Assembly: GCF_035474595.1 (NCBI RefSeq)
Contig: NZ_DATIND010000121.1
Location: forward strand, 1-64,000
DNA from: Longimicrobium sp.
Lineage (GTDB): Bacteria > Gemmatimonadota > Gemmatimonadetes > Longimicrobiales > Longimicrobiaceae
DNA: 64,000 bases
Direction: 5' to 3'
Shown one piece after another: positions 8,027 to 19,010 of this stretch. The number at the start of each line of letters is the position of its first letter. The first letter of the stretch is position 1. A model generated the notes under the pieces. That model had not been told where the DNA came from. It did not search any database and worked only from the letters and a program-made list of their open reading frames with translations. The position numbers were made by a program, and so were the translations under genes.

Positions 8027-8422
8027 GTGCGTGGACGTCTCTGGATCCTGATTCCGCTCGCCGCCGTGGCTACGGCGTGCGCCGACGCGACGGCTCCGGC
8101 CGCGCGCATGCCCGAACACGCCGTTCCGCGCGCGACGCTCGGGGCGGGCTACGACATCGTCGCGCAGAGCATCATTCCGGCGGGCGCGACCTGCGGGCAC
8201 TATGCGACCTACGACGGGATGCCCGTCTACGGGCTGGACTGGGAGGTCGACGGGGTGCTGGTGGCGCAGGACGTGGACGGGATCAACTACACCAACAGCG
8301 GCTCGGCGTACACGGTGTCGATCGGCGACTGGGATGGGAGCGCGTTCACGACCTACTACTCGGAAACCTTCTACCCGCAGCAGAGGAACAACATGGCCTG
8401 CCTCCAGCTCTCTCCGGAGTAG
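8027..8422 (+). CDS. Exported lipoprotein, unknown function
   Basis: A 131-residue protein with a lipoprotein signal (positive start, hydrophobic ILIPLAAVAT, lipobox TAC at about residue 18). The mature part is short and beta-rich with few charges: a GLDWEVDG segment, a Tyr/Thr-rich stretch and a lone Cys pair (about C57 and C125). No family was recognised. GTG 8027 follows GGAGGTGC. The upstream 100 bp is AT-rich, with TATAAG at 7946-7951 as a possible -10. A perfect 14-bp hairpin follows. Confidence 0.75.
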   Translation: MRGRLWILIPLAAVATACADATAPAARMPEHAVPRATLGAGYDIVAQSIIPAGATCGHYATYDGMPVYGLDWEVDGVLVAQDVDGINYTNSGSAYTVSIGDWDGSAFTTYYSETFYPQQRNNMACLQLSPE

Positions 8423-8462
8423 GCGGAGCCTCGTCGCGCGGGGAAGCGCTGCAGGAAGCCAA

Positions 8463-8497
8463 AGCGAGAGGGCGCGTCCACCACGCGCCCTCTCGCT
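8463..8497. terminator. Bidirectional hairpin terminator
   Basis: The 14-bp perfect stem AGCGAGAGGGCGCG/CGCGCCCTCTCGCT lies between the convergent lipoprotein gene and nrnA. Confidence 0.75.
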
Positions 8498-8520
8498 TGT
8501 CGTGACTCTGGAAGCCGCCT

Positions 8521-9561
8521 TCAGCCCCGGGGGCCGCCGGAACCGTGCAGCGTCTCGTGCACCGAGGCGATGACGGGGGGCGCCACCTTGTCGGCGGGGC
8601 CGTCCACCAGCGCGCCGGCCGCCTTCACGTGCCCGCCGCCGCCGAACTTGCGCGCCATCCGGTTCACGTCGGCGTGGCCGTTGGAGCGGAAGGAGATCTT
8701 CGTCTTCCCCTCCTCCGTCTCGCGGAACAGGAGCGCCACCTCGGTGCCGGCGATGGAGCGCGCGTGCTCGATCAGCCCGTCGAAGTCCTCGCCGTCGGCG
8801 TTCAGCCGGTCGGCCGTCTCGCGCGTGACGATCATCCACGCCAGCCCCACCTCTTCGTCGAAGCGAAGGGTGCTGAGCGCCTCGCGCAGCAGCTCCAGCC
8901 GCCGCAGCGGCGCCGTGGCGAAAAGGCGGCGGTACACCACCTCGGGGTCGATCCCCCGCCCCAGCAGGTCAGCGGCCACGGCGTGCACGCGCGGCGTGGT
9001 GTTGCTGTAGCGGAACGAGCCCGTGTCGCTGACCATGGCCACGTACGCACCCAGCGCCGAGGCCGCCGGCACCTCACCGCCGGTGACGCGGATCAGGTCG
9101 TACACCATCTCGCCGGTGGCGGCCGCGCTGGGGTCCTGCACGGCGGTGTCGCCCACCACCTCGCGGCCGGCGGGGTGATGGTCCACCACCAGCGTGCGCT
9201 CGCGCGGCAGGCGCGGGGCCAGGTCGCCCACGCGCTGCGGCTCGGCCGTGTCCAGCACCAGGAAGAGGTCGGCCGCGTCGATCGCGGCGTCGGCGTCGGC
9301 GGTGCCCAGCTCGGCGACCACGTCCTGGCGGTGGAGAAGGAAGCGGAAGGTCTGCGGGAACTCGGTGGGGTTGACGATGGTGGCCTCGACCCCGTTCTCC
9401 TCCAGCCACGCGGCGGCCGCCGCCTCGGAGCCGCACCCGTCGCCGTCGGCGTTCACGTGCGTGGTGAGGACGACGCGGCGCACGCCCAGCAGGCGCTGCG
9501 CCACGCGGCGCAGCGTGAACGAGCGCGAGTCGGGCACGTCCAGCAGACCAGCGTTGGGCAT
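8521..9561 (-). CDS. nrnA: Bifunctional oligoribonuclease / PAP phosphatase NrnA (DHH-DHHA1)
   Basis: A 346-residue DHH-superfamily phosphoesterase. The N-terminal DHH domain has HVNADGDGCGSE (near 35-46) and VVDHHPAG (near 123-130), the manganese sites. The C-terminal DHHA1 domain ends with the GGGGHVKAAGA substrate loop. NrnA proteins degrade nanoRNAs to mononucleotides and dephosphorylate pAp, which suits a genome without orn. It is transcribed alone, and a 611-bp region separates it from the divergent permease. Confidence 0.92.
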   Translation of the reverse strand: MPNAGLLDVPDSRSFTLRRVAQRLLGVRRVVLTTHVNADGDGCGSEAAAAAWLEENGVEATIVNPTEFPQTFRFLLHRQDVVAELGTADADAAIDAADLFLVLDTAEPQRVGDLAPRLPRERTLVVDHHPAGREVVGDTAVQDPSAAATGEMVYDLIRVTGGEVPAASALGAYVAMVSDTGSFRYSNTTPRVHAVAADLLGRGIDPEVVYRRLFATAPLRRLELLREALSTLRFDEEVGLAWMIVTRETADRLNADGEDFDGLIEHARSIAGTEVALLFRETEEGKTKISFRSNGHADVNRMARKFGGGGHVKAAGALVDGPADKVAPPVIASVHETLHGSGGPRG

Positions 9562-10172
9562 CGGGCTCCGTTGCGAGGAAAAATCGGCCGCGTGAGGAAA
9601 GTACGGATGCTATGCGCCCCGCCCGCCGAGCGCAATCCGTCTCGCGAACGCCGGAAGGGGATCGGGATCGTGGAAGCCGGGGTGACGCATCGCTGCCGAC
9701 GAAATGACGCGGAAACCTCCGGCGCGTCACACGTCCCGCTGATCCGCGACGCCTCCGTATTCCCCAAGCCCTCCGTACTTCCCGTCTCTCCACGAATCTC
9801 CCGCGATTCCGCCCGCCCGCGGTGGAACTCCGCGCGCGCTGGAGGGTGTCTTTGCGGTCGCCCGGCACGCGCCGCGGCGGGGGCGGCGGGGGAGATGCGG
9901 GCGATTCGCCGCCCGTATGCTTGACGGAGTGGCCGGGCGGCGCCAGTTTGCTTGCCTTTCCGAGCCGTTACCCGTCCGCTGCACCCGCGCCGGAGCTCCA
10001 TCCCCCCCACAGCCGCTCCCCGCGGCCCGGGCGGCGCGCGTACGCAGCCGGTACGGAGCACTGGAACCGGTTCCGCCGACGGCGGGACCACGACGCGGCG
10101 CGCCGCACGCATGCGGCGCCCGGCCAACCCCCCACGGCGGAGCACGCAGCATCCGCCCCCACAGGAGCCTCC
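9562..10172. other. Long divergent intergenic region
   Basis: The 611 bp between divergent nrnA and the amino-acid permease has no convincing gene. It holds a GTGACGC/GCGTCAC inverted pair about 42 bp apart near 9680-9729, degenerate CCGTACTTCC repeats at about 9765-9800, and the perfect 12-bp palindrome GGAACCGGTTCC at 10063-10074, about 100 bp before the permease. The palindrome could be an operator. No riboswitch was recognised. Confidence 0.5.
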
Positions 10173-11702
10173 ATGAGCCTTTTCGCTCGCAAGTCCATCG
10201 ACGAGCTGCGGCAGGACGCGTTCTCGGAAGGCGAGCACAGCCTGAAACGCGCGCTGACCGCGACGAACCTGGTGCTGCTCGGCATCGGCGCCATCATCGG
10301 CGCCGGCATCTTCGTGCTCACCGGGAGCGCCGCGGCCAACTACGCGGGACCGGCCATCGTCTACTCGTTCATCCTGTCGGGGCTGGGGTGCCTGTTCGCG
10401 GGGCTGTGCTACGCCGAGTTCGCGGCCATGATCCCCATCGCCGGCAGCGCGTACACCTACGGCTACGCCACGCTGGGCGAGCTGATCGCGTGGATCATCG
10501 GGTGGGACCTGATCCTGGAGTACCTGTTCGGCGCGGCGACGGTGTCGGTGGGGTGGTCGGGGTACTTCACCGCCTTCATGGACGAGCTGGGCGTCCACAT
10601 CCCCAAGGCGTTCAGCAGCGCCCCGCTGAACTACGAGGGCGGCCACTTCGTCTCCACCGGCGCGTTCATGAACCTGCCGGCGGTGATCCTGGTGCTGCTG
10701 ATGACCGCGCTGCTGGTGGTGGGGATCAAGGAGTCGGCGCGCTTCAACAACGTCATCGTGTACGTGAAGGTGGCCATCGTCCTGCTGGTGATCATCTTCG
10801 GCTTCCAGTACGTGAACAAGGCCAACTGGCACCCCTTCCTCCCCGCCAACACCGGTGAGTACGGCCACTTCGGCTGGAGCGGCGTGGTGCGCGGCGCGGC
10901 GGTGGTGTTCTTCGCCTACATCGGCTTCGACGCGGTGTCGACCGCGGCGCAGGAGGCCAAGAACCCGCAGCGCGACATGCCCATCGGCATGCTGGGCTCG
11001 CTGGCGGTGTGCACGGTGCTGTACATCCTGATGTCGCTGGTGATGACGGGAATGGTGCACTACGAGAAGCTGAACGTGCCCCACCCGGTGTTCGTGGCCA
11101 TCGAGGCGGCGGGTCCGGCGCTCAAGTGGCTCACCTACTTCATCAACATCGGCGCGATCGCCGGCCTGGCCTCGGTGGTGCTGGTGATGCTCATGGGCCA
11201 GCCGCGCATCTTCTACTCGATGGCGCGCGACGGGCTGCTGCCGCCGGCCTTCGGCAAGGTGCACCCGCGCTTCCGCACCCCGTACGTGACCACCATCGTC
11301 ACCGGCGTGGTGGCGGCCATCGTGGGCGGCCTCTTCCCCATCGGCATCCTGGGCGAGCTGGTGTCGATCGGCACGCTGCTGGCCTTCGTGATCGTCTGCG
11401 GCGGGATCATCTACCTGCGCTACGCCGAGCCCAACCGCGAGCGCCCCTTCCGCACCCCGCTGGTGCCGGTGGTGCCGATCCTGGGGATCCTGATCTGCGG
11501 CTACATGATGGCCGGCCTGCCGGGCGACACCTGGCTGCGCCTGATCATCTGGATGGCGCTGGGGCTGGTGATCTACTTCACCTACAGCCGCAGCCACAGC
11601 GTGCTGGCCCGCACCGGCCACATCTCGCGCTCGGCCGACTTCCCGCCCGAGGGCGACAGCTACACCGGCCCGCGCGATCCCCGCGAGCGCGACCGCAGCT
11701 GA
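10173..11702 (+). CDS. APC-superfamily amino-acid permease (cationic amino-acid transporter type)
   Basis: A 509-residue, roughly 12-helix inner-membrane transporter. Helix 1 carries the [15 protein letters not shown] substrate/ion-binding break; helix 6 carries [20 protein letters not shown], both diagnostic of the CAT/YfnA group. It probably imports amino acids by proton symport; the specific substrate is not readable. ATG 10173 follows ACAGGAGCC. A textbook terminator at 11728-11767 ends the unit, so it is monocistronic. Confidence 0.92.
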   Translation: MSLFARKSIDELRQDAFSEGEHSLKRALTATNLVLLGIGAIIGAGIFVLTGSAAANYAGPAIVYSFILSGLGCLFAGLCYAEFAAMIPIAGSAYTYGYATLGELIAWIIGWDLILEYLFGAATVSVGWSGYFTAFMDELGVHIPKAFSSAPLNYEGGHFVSTGAFMNLPAVILVLLMTALLVVGIKESARFNNVIVYVKVAIVLLVIIFGFQYVNKANWHPFLPANTGEYGHFGWSGVVRGAAVVFFAYIGFDAVSTAAQEAKNPQRDMPIGMLGSLAVCTVLYILMSLVMTGMVHYEKLNVPHPVFVAIEAAGPALKWLTYFINIGAIAGLASVVLVMLMGQPRIFYSMARDGLLPPAFGKVHPRFRTPYVTTIVTGVVAAIVGGLFPIGILGELVSIGTLLAFVIVCGGIIYLRYAEPNRERPFRTPLVPVVPILGILICGYMMAGLPGDTWLRLIIWMALGLVIYFTYSRSHSVLARTGHISRSADFPPEGDSYTGPRDPRERDRS

Positions 11703-11727
11703 GCGGCTTCGCGATCGCGTGAACGGA

Positions 11728-11767
11728 GCCGGGCCCGCAGTCTCGACGGCGGGCCCGGCGCTTTTTT
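11728..11767 (+). terminator. Rho-independent terminator after the permease
   Basis: Stem GCCGGGCCCGC/GCGGGCCCGGC (11 bp), 10-nt loop, then GCTTTTTT. Confidence 0.92.
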
Positions 11768-11939
11768 CGGCGAAAACCGGCCGGGGGGACTGGCGCGCGG
11801 GCGATCCGCGGATATCTTCACGGGCCGCCGCGCTCGGGCACTTCCCGTGCGCGGCGCCGACTGGCGACCACATGCGTGCCCGCCCCCGCAGGGAGGGGGG
11901 ATGGGCGCGCCGGGCTTTCGCATTTCCGCACATCCATCC

Positions 11940-14150
<2,211 letters not shown>

Positions 14151-14197
14151 CCGCAGCCGCATCAGGTCATCCGGACTCGCGACCAAGACAGGCAGAG

Positions 14198-14228
14198 AAG
14201 GCCCGGCGGGGAAATCCCGCCGGGCCTT
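14198..14228 (+). terminator. Rho-independent terminator after hppA
   Basis: The 13-bp perfect stem AAGGCCCGGCGGG/CCCGCCGGGCCTT with loop GAAAT is followed by TCTGCG. Confidence 0.85.
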
Positions 14229-14358
14229 TCTGCGCCACCTCGGGTAGCGCGCTGGACAAAATCGCCAGCCCACGGCAATCCTCGTCAAAGCTAACGCGTT
14301 ATTCTCCAAGAGCTTGGACGCACGGAACCTGCGAGTCGAAGAGGACACCGTCCGTACA

Positions 14359-14413
14359 ATTTATCGCACCTAATACGTCCTTGCGTGATACCGCGTATCG
14401 ATTTATCGTACCT
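14359..14413. promoter_or_regulatory. Spaced direct repeats with a central palindrome upstream of the DUF4160 gene
   Basis: ATTTATCGYACCT occurs at 14359-14371 and 14401-14413, exactly 42 bp apart (four helical turns). Between them lies GATAC-CGC-GTATC at 14387-14399. The region is much AT-richer than its surroundings. TTGACG (14427) and TATTCT (14450) with a 17-bp spacer follow. The layout fits an autoregulated promoter of a toxin-antitoxin-like pair. Confidence 0.5.
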
Positions 14414-14455
14414 GCCTTCTGATCACTTGACGTTAACCTAGCGATGGGTTATTCT

Positions 14456-14695
14456 ATGGGGACGGTGCTGCGGGTGGATGGGTTCAGCGTGGTCATCCGG
14501 ACTCGCGACCATGAGCCGCCTCACGTGCACGTGCTCTGTTCCGGCGACGAGGAAGAAGTGGTGATCGACCTGTTGCCGGTAGGAGTGCGGGAGGTGCGCG
14601 GGATGCGGAGCAGGCACGTCGTCGAGGCGGTGGAGATCGTGGAGGACGAGGTCGCGTACCTCATCGACTGCTGGAGGGAGATCCATGAAGACTGA
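14456..14695 (+). CDS. DUF4160 domain protein
   Basis: A 79-residue DUF4160 protein. The family pattern TVLRVDGFSVVIRTRDHEPP followed by HVHV is clear in the first 28 residues. DUF4160 genes are commonly paired with DUF2442 genes in a toxin-antitoxin-like arrangement, as here (11-bp overlap with the next gene). Biochemical function is not established. ATG 14456 was chosen to match the family N-terminus; ATG 14444 is in frame four codons earlier. If the TTGACG/TATTCT promoter is real, the message would be essentially leaderless. Confidence 0.8.
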   Translation: MGTVLRVDGFSVVIRTRDHEPPHVHVLCSGDEEEVVIDLLPVGVREVRGMRSRHVVEAVEIVEDEVAYLIDCWREIHED

Positions 14696-15110
14696 GCGGC
14701 TTTCCGAAGCGGCCATCCTGGCCCAGATCGAGGGCGCGCGCCGCCGCGCGGCGCTGGCCGACGCGCACGAGCCGCGTGCCTCGGCCGCACGCTACGACGC
14801 GGAGTCCGGCCGGGTGCTGGTGGAGCTGGCCGACGGCGCGCTCTTCGGCTTCCGCGCCGACAGCGAGCCCGCGCTGGCGGGGCTGGCGGCCGAGGAGCTG
14901 GCGTCGGTGCGCGTGGGCTCGGGCGGGAGCGTGCTGCACTGGCCCGGGGCCGACGTGCACATCGACGTCCCCGGGATCATCGCCCACGTCGTGAACCTGG
15001 CGGCGTGGGCGCCCAAGTACCTGGGCGGGCGCACGAGCACGGCCAAGGCGCGCGCGGCGCGCGAGAACGGACGCAAGGGCGGGCGCCCGCGCAAGCGCGA
15101 CGCGGCGTAG
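14685..15110 (+). CDS. DUF2442 domain protein
   Basis: A 141-residue protein. The DUF2442 core at about residues 33-95 (ARYDAESGRVLVELADG, the FRADSEPALAGL stretch, then GGSVLHWPGADVHIDVPGII) is the usual partner of DUF4160. The Arg/Lys-rich tail (KARAARENGRKGGRPRKRD) resembles an AT-hook or DNA-binding extension, consistent with an antitoxin that also represses its promoter. That role is inferred from pairing. Confidence 0.8.
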   Translation: MKTERLSEAAILAQIEGARRRAALADAHEPRASAARYDAESGRVLVELADGALFGFRADSEPALAGLAAEELASVRVGSGGSVLHWPGADVHIDVPGIIAHVVNLAAWAPKYLGGRTSTAKARAARENGRKGGRPRKRDAA

Positions 15111-15296
15111 ACCCATGCGTCCGCGACGCGTAACACACGCGTCGCGCGCGGAGGCCTGTGAATCTCCGGAGGTGCGGTGCCTGCATCGGCGCAGGGGTGC
15201 ACACCGATCGATCCGGCACCTCTCATCCGGGTGCCGGCTTCCGTGCTTCCGCCGCCCCGGCCGCGGAACGCGCCCTGCACGCGGACGGAGAGACGG

Positions 15297-15677
15297 TTGC
15301 CCGACCCGGCGATCCCCGAAGACGTCGAACGATTCCTGGCGGAGCACGTCGAGAGCGCCGAGCAGCTCGACGCGCTGGTGCTGCTGTGCTCCAGCCCCGA
15401 CCGCGGGTGGACCGCCGACGCGCTGAGCCAGGCGCTCTTCTCCGTCCCCCAGTCCGCCGCGAAGACGCTGGAGCGGCTGCGCGCGCGGGGGTTCGCCACG
15501 TCGGACGACGCGCCCACGCCCACGTACCGCTACGCCGCCGACGGTGTCGACGCGCAGCGGGTAGAGCGGGTGGCCGCCGCGTACCGGGCCAACCGCGCGG
15601 CGGTGATCCGGTTGCTGTTCGCGCGGCGCGACCCCGTGCGCTCGCTGGCCGACGCGTTCCGGCTGAGGAAGGACTGA
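15297..15677 (+). CDS. Hypothetical winged-helix-like protein
   Basis: About 126 residues from TTG 15297 (behind GGAGAGACGG); a longer in-frame GTG start at 15177 adds 40 Pro/Arg-rich residues. The helix pattern and the segment TADALSQALFSVPQSAAKTL followed by ERLRARGFATS look like a winged-helix DNA-binding fold of the MarR/ArsR type, but no family was recognised. The stop overlaps the next ATG (TGATG), so it is coupled to two small membrane proteins. Confidence 0.65.
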   Translation: MPDPAIPEDVERFLAEHVESAEQLDALVLLCSSPDRGWTADALSQALFSVPQSAAKTLERLRARGFATSDDAPTPTYRYAADGVDAQRVERVAAAYRANRAAVIRLLFARRDPVRSLADAFRLRKD

Positions 15678-15934
15678 TGGCCACCCTCGTCTACGTCCTA
15701 TGCGCGCTGACCAGCGCGGCGTGCGCGGTCCTGCTCCTGCGCGGCTACGCGCGCAACCGCGTGCGGCTGCTGCTGTGGGTGGGGCTGTGCTTCGTGGGGC
15801 TGGCGCTGAACAACGTTCTCCTGTTCGTCGACGTGCGGATGGTTCCCGACGTCGACCTTTCGCTCTGGCGGTCGCTTCCCGCGCTGGCCGGGCTCCTCGT
15901 GCTGATCTTTGGGCTGGTATGGGAGACGCGCTGA
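15677..15934 (+). CDS. Small membrane protein, DUF5985-like
   Basis: An 85-residue protein with three hydrophobic helices (about 3-21, 30-50 and 66-82). The GYARNRVRLLLW and FVGLALNNVLLFVD motifs match the small DUF5985-type membrane proteins. It is adjacent to a second, related three-helix protein that it overlaps by 16 bp. They probably act together in the membrane; role unknown. Confidence 0.7.
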   Translation: MATLVYVLCALTSAACAVLLLRGYARNRVRLLLWVGLCFVGLALNNVLLFVDVRMVPDVDLSLWRSLPALAGLLVLIFGLVWETR

Positions 15935-16188
15935 AGGCGCTGGTGTCCGGCGCCATGGTGATGGCGTACCTCGCCGCGGGGCTCTTCTTCCTGCGCTTCT
16001 GGCGCGACACCCGCGACCGGCTGTTCGCCATCTTCGCGGGGGCGTTCTGGCTGCTGGCGGTCCAGCGCGCGGCCCTCACCATCGCCGTGCACGAGGGCGA
16101 CACGGGCTCGGTGTGGATCTACGCGCTGCGGCTCGTGGCCTTTCTCCTGATCCTCTTCGCCATCATCGACAAGAACCGCGAGGGGTGA
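15919..16188 (+). CDS. Small membrane protein, DUF5985-like (second copy)
   Basis: An 89-residue three-helix membrane protein. RFWRDTRDRLFAIFAGAFWL parallels the RNRVRLLLWVGLCF part of the preceding gene, so the pair looks like an ancient tandem duplication. It starts inside the preceding gene. The ORF ends 90 bp before the promoter of the response regulator. Confidence 0.7.
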   Translation: MGDALKALVSGAMVMAYLAAGLFFLRFWRDTRDRLFAIFAGAFWLLAVQRAALTIAVHEGDTGSVWIYALRLVAFLLILFAIIDKNREG

Positions 16189-16276
16189 CGGAGGCCCGCG
16201 GCGCCTCCTTTCGCATCGCACGTTTGCCGCACTGGAACGCCGTCGCGTATCACCCCGGCGCGCGCGAAAAAAAGTC

Positions 16277-16305
16277 TTGGTGGACGCGCGCGCACCTCGT
16301 ATCTT
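16277..16305 (+). promoter_or_regulatory. Sigma-70-type promoter of the response regulator
   Basis: TTGGTG (16277-16282), a 17-bp spacer and TATCTT (16300-16305), with an A-rich tract (GAAAAAAAG) just upstream that could act as an UP element. It lies 74 bp before the response-regulator start. Confidence 0.6.
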
Positions 16306-16378
16306 GCTCAATCCCCACATGTCCGTCCGAACCAACGCTCCGGGTCCGCGGCCCGGGGCGCACGAGGAGTCTCGCGCC

Positions 16379-16819
16379 ATGGCGGCCAAGACCGTTCTCA
16401 TCGTGGACGACGATCCCGACCAGCACATCCTGGCGGGGCTGTACCTGGAGCACGCCGGGTACGCCGTGCTGCACGCGCGGGACGGGCGCGAGGGATACGA
16501 GCTCGCGCGCGCCGCGCGGCCGTCGCTGGTGCTGATGGACTTCCGCATGCCGGAGCTGGACGGTATCTCGTCCTTCCGGATGATCGCGGCGGACGCGGAG
16601 ACGCGGCAGATCCCCGTGGTGGCCGTGACCGCGGACGTGCTGGCCTGGCCGGAGTCGCGCTCGCTGCGCGAGGGCTTCGCGGGGCACATCTCCAAGCCGT
16701 GCGACCTGGCGCGCATCCGCGACGTGGTCCGCAGGGTGATCGGGCCGGCGGAGGAGCCGTCCCTCCCCCCGCGCACGGCCTTCGCCGCCGTGGCGCCGCA
16801 GGCGATGGCGTTCGGCTGA
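16379..16819 (+). CDS. Single-domain response regulator (CheY-like receiver)
   Basis: A 146-residue stand-alone receiver. The acidic pair is in VDDDPDQ (residues 8-10), the phospho-acceptor Asp in LVLMDFRMP (about residue 56), the switch Thr in VAVTADV and the conserved Lys in ISKPCD. There is no output domain, only a Pro/Ala-rich tail of about 25 residues. No kinase lies nearby. ATG 16379 is preceded by GAGGAG. Confidence 0.9.
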   Translation: MAAKTVLIVDDDPDQHILAGLYLEHAGYAVLHARDGREGYELARAARPSLVLMDFRMPELDGISSFRMIAADAETRQIPVVAVTADVLAWPESRSLREGFAGHISKPCDLARIRDVVRRVIGPAEEPSLPPRTAFAAVAPQAMAFG

Positions 16820-17054
16820 TCCATCTCCCATCCTGCAGGACCAGGGCGCGCCGGGGCCGATGCTCCGGCGCGCTCGACGTTTGTCCCGGGCGGCGGTCCG
16901 GCGCCGGCCGTCTCGTTCCGCGCGGGCGCAGCCTCGTGCCCGCGCGCGGCGCATCACGCGGCGCGGAGGGCGACCGCGGCAGGAGACGCGGATAGACTCG
17001 GGTGCAGGACGCCGAAGCGCGGCGTCCGCAGCGACCCGCATCCGGAGCCTCTCC

Positions 17055-17351
17055 ATGACCCGCAGGATCATCCCCGCCGCCGCGCTCCTCGCGCTGGCCG
17101 CGTGCGCCGCGAGCCCCACCACCCCCGCATCGGCCCGCATCTCCCGCGACGGCAACCCGGGGATCGGGAGCGGCGCGGGCGTATTTCCCCCACCCGACGC
17201 CAACTCCGGCCAGCTCGGCTCGGGCGCCCTCTTCGACGCGAGCCCCGGCATCGGCGCGGGCGTGGGCATCGCCGCTCCGGCGGACGCGAACACCGGGCAA
17301 CTCGGCTCCGGCAACGCGCCCGAGGGCCCGGTGATCGGGAGCGGGAGCTGA
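17055..17351 (+). CDS. Small lipoprotein with Gly-Ser-Gly repeats
   Basis: A 98-residue predicted lipoprotein: basic start, LLALAAC lipobox, mature N-terminus at about C17. The mature part repeats GIGSGAG, DANSGQLGSGA, GIGAGVG, DANTGQLGSG and ends VIGSGS. The same plan (lipobox, linker, repeated GxGFGSGH) recurs in the unlinked protein at 56847-57083, so they look like one family of exported peptides. Function unknown. A strong terminator follows. Confidence 0.75.
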   Translation: MTRRIIPAAALLALAACAASPTTPASARISRDGNPGIGSGAGVFPPPDANSGQLGSGALFDASPGIGAGVGIAAPADANTGQLGSGNAPEGPVIGSGS

Positions 17352-17370
17352 TCGGCTCGCCCGGAGCGAT

Positions 17371-17406
17371 CGAGCCCGCCCGGCGAGTGCCGGGCGGGCT
17401 CGTTTT
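17371..17406. terminator. Bidirectional terminator
   Basis: The 14-bp perfect stem CGAGCCCGCCCGGC/GCCGGGCGGGCTCG with loop GAGT, then TTTTC, lies between convergent genes. Confidence 0.88.
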
Positions 17407-17426
17407 CATCCACGACGCGCGGACGA

Positions 17427-18812
17427 TCAGCGGAGGGTCGCTCCCGGACGGCGCTGCGGGCGCGCGGCCGCGGTGTCGCCGCCGGCCGTGGTGTCGGCGG
17501 GGGACTCGTTCGCGCGATCGGGAGCGTTGTTGCCGCGGATGGCCACGCCGCCCAGGACCAGGCCACGGACGGGGAGCCCCGTGGGCATCATCCGCTCGAT
17601 GAGGGAGACGCGGATGGGCTGCGACTCGACGTTCACGTCCACGAACTGCAGCGTGTCGCCCAGGATCATCCCGAAGTTCCCCACGATGCGCGTTCCCGGC
17701 GCGCTGAGCCGGGCGTTGCGCGTGTCGATCATCAGCCCCGCGGGGCGCGTCTCGATCAACAGGTTCAGCGAGCCGCCCAGGTCGCCCGGGAAGCGGGGGT
17801 AGAGCCACTGGAAGTCGCGGAAGCTCACCGAGTCGCCGCGGAAGGCGATGTCGTACATCGGCCCCAGCGCGGGGTTGAACCAGCGGGGATAGTTGTCGAA
17901 GCGCACCACGCCCGAGAGCGCCAGCCTGCTGTGCGGCAACCGCGCGAGGGGGATGTCGAACTCCGCGAACCCCGTCTTCAGGCCGCCGTACTTCGCGTAC
18001 CCGGTGCTGCTCATCTCCGCCCCGGGAAGCGCGAACTGCCCCTCCATGTGGGTGACGACGATGGGCCGGCGGTAGAAGTGGATGTTCGTCCGCAGCGAGT
18101 CGATCTTCGCCTTGGTCCCCAGGCTGGAGCCCGGCGCGAAGCGGACGGAGGAGAGCGAGCCGTTCACCTGCAGCAGGTCCACGGTGCGGACGTAGCCGCC
18201 CTTGCCGCCCTTCACCTCGTGGATCACCACGTCCGAGGTGTCGGAGAGGAACTGGCGCATCTGCCGGCGCTGCGCCGCGGGCGAGAGGGTGGTGTCGGCG
18301 CGGAACGGCGTTTCCACCGTCACCCGGCCGTTCACCAGCCGCACGAAGCCCAGGTCGGTGGAGCGCTCCACGCGGGGGCGCGTGGTGTCTACCGGCGTGG
18401 TGTCGGCGAAGATCGCCTGGTAGTTCCACAGCGAGTCGCCCGGCATGCGGAAGACCCAGATGCGCGGCCGGTACAGCGTCAGCGAGTCGATGACGATCTT
18501 GGGCGCCAGCAGGGTGCGCACGTCGTACTTGGCGTACGCGCTGTCGGCCAGGATGAAGGCGCGTCCCTGCGTGTCCTTCAGCGTCACGCCGTACAGCTTG
18601 GCGCCCTCGAACAGGTTCCCGTCCACGCGGGCCACCACCAGCCTGCCGCCCTTGATGGAGCCGCCCAGCGCGCGCAGCGTCTGCCGCAGCACCCACTCGT
18701 GGCCGGGGCGCGTGCGCGCGACGATGTTCCCCAGCAGGAACGCCAGCGCCGCACCCAGGAGCAGCCCCCCGAGCGCCCACGACGCCAGCCGGATCCCGCG
18801 CGAGCGCGCCAT
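17427..18812 (-). CDS. AsmA/TamB-like protein
   Basis: A 461-residue protein with an N-terminal membrane anchor (WALGGLLLGAALAFLLGNIV). A TamB/AsmA-like start follows: GGSIKGGRLVVARVDGNLFEG, then repeats of KIVIDSLTLYRPRIW type. Members bridge the inner and outer membranes in lipid or protein transport. At 461 residues it is much shorter than TamB (over 1,000) and ends in a Thr/Ala/Arg-rich low-complexity tail. It starts immediately after the stop of the small membrane protein gene, in one unit with the metallophosphoesterase. Confidence 0.7.
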   Translation of the reverse strand: MARSRGIRLASWALGGLLLGAALAFLLGNIVARTRPGHEWVLRQTLRALGGSIKGGRLVVARVDGNLFEGAKLYGVTLKDTQGRAFILADSAYAKYDVRTLLAPKIVIDSLTLYRPRIWVFRMPGDSLWNYQAIFADTTPVDTTRPRVERSTDLGFVRLVNGRVTVETPFRADTTLSPAAQRRQMRQFLSDTSDVVIHEVKGGKGGYVRTVDLLQVNGSLSSVRFAPGSSLGTKAKIDSLRTNIHFYRRPIVVTHMEGQFALPGAEMSSTGYAKYGGLKTGFAEFDIPLARLPHSRLALSGVVRFDNYPRWFNPALGPMYDIAFRGDSVSFRDFQWLYPRFPGDLGGSLNLLIETRPAGLMIDTRNARLSAPGTRIVGNFGMILGDTLQFVDVNVESQPIRVSLIERMMPTGLPVRGLVLGGVAIRGNNAPDRANESPADTTAGGDTAAARPQRRPGATLR

Positions 18813-19010
18813 CTACCCCTCCCCCGCCCCGCCGCGGATCACCCGCAGCGGCCGCCCGGCGGTGGGCCCGCGGTGGGTCGACGCCACCATCGGCGCCTCG
18901 CTGGCGCGGCGGCGGAGCGCGCGGACCACGTACAGCGCCGCGGCGCCGGCCGCCAGCACGGCGCCCGCGGCGGCGGCGATCCGCCCCACCCGGCCGGTGC
19001 GCTGGCTCAT
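18813..19010 (-). CDS. Small single-helix membrane protein
   Basis: A 65-residue protein with one hydrophobic helix (IAAAAGAVLAAGAAALYVV) followed by a basic RALRRRA segment and a polar tail. It is a real gene by context: its ATG overlaps the upstream metallophosphoesterase stop in an ATGA quartet, and its stop abuts the AsmA-like start. No family recognised. Confidence 0.65.
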   Translation of the reverse strand: MSQRTGRVGRIAAAAGAVLAAGAAALYVVRALRRRASEAPMVASTHRGPTAGRPLRVIRGGAGEG

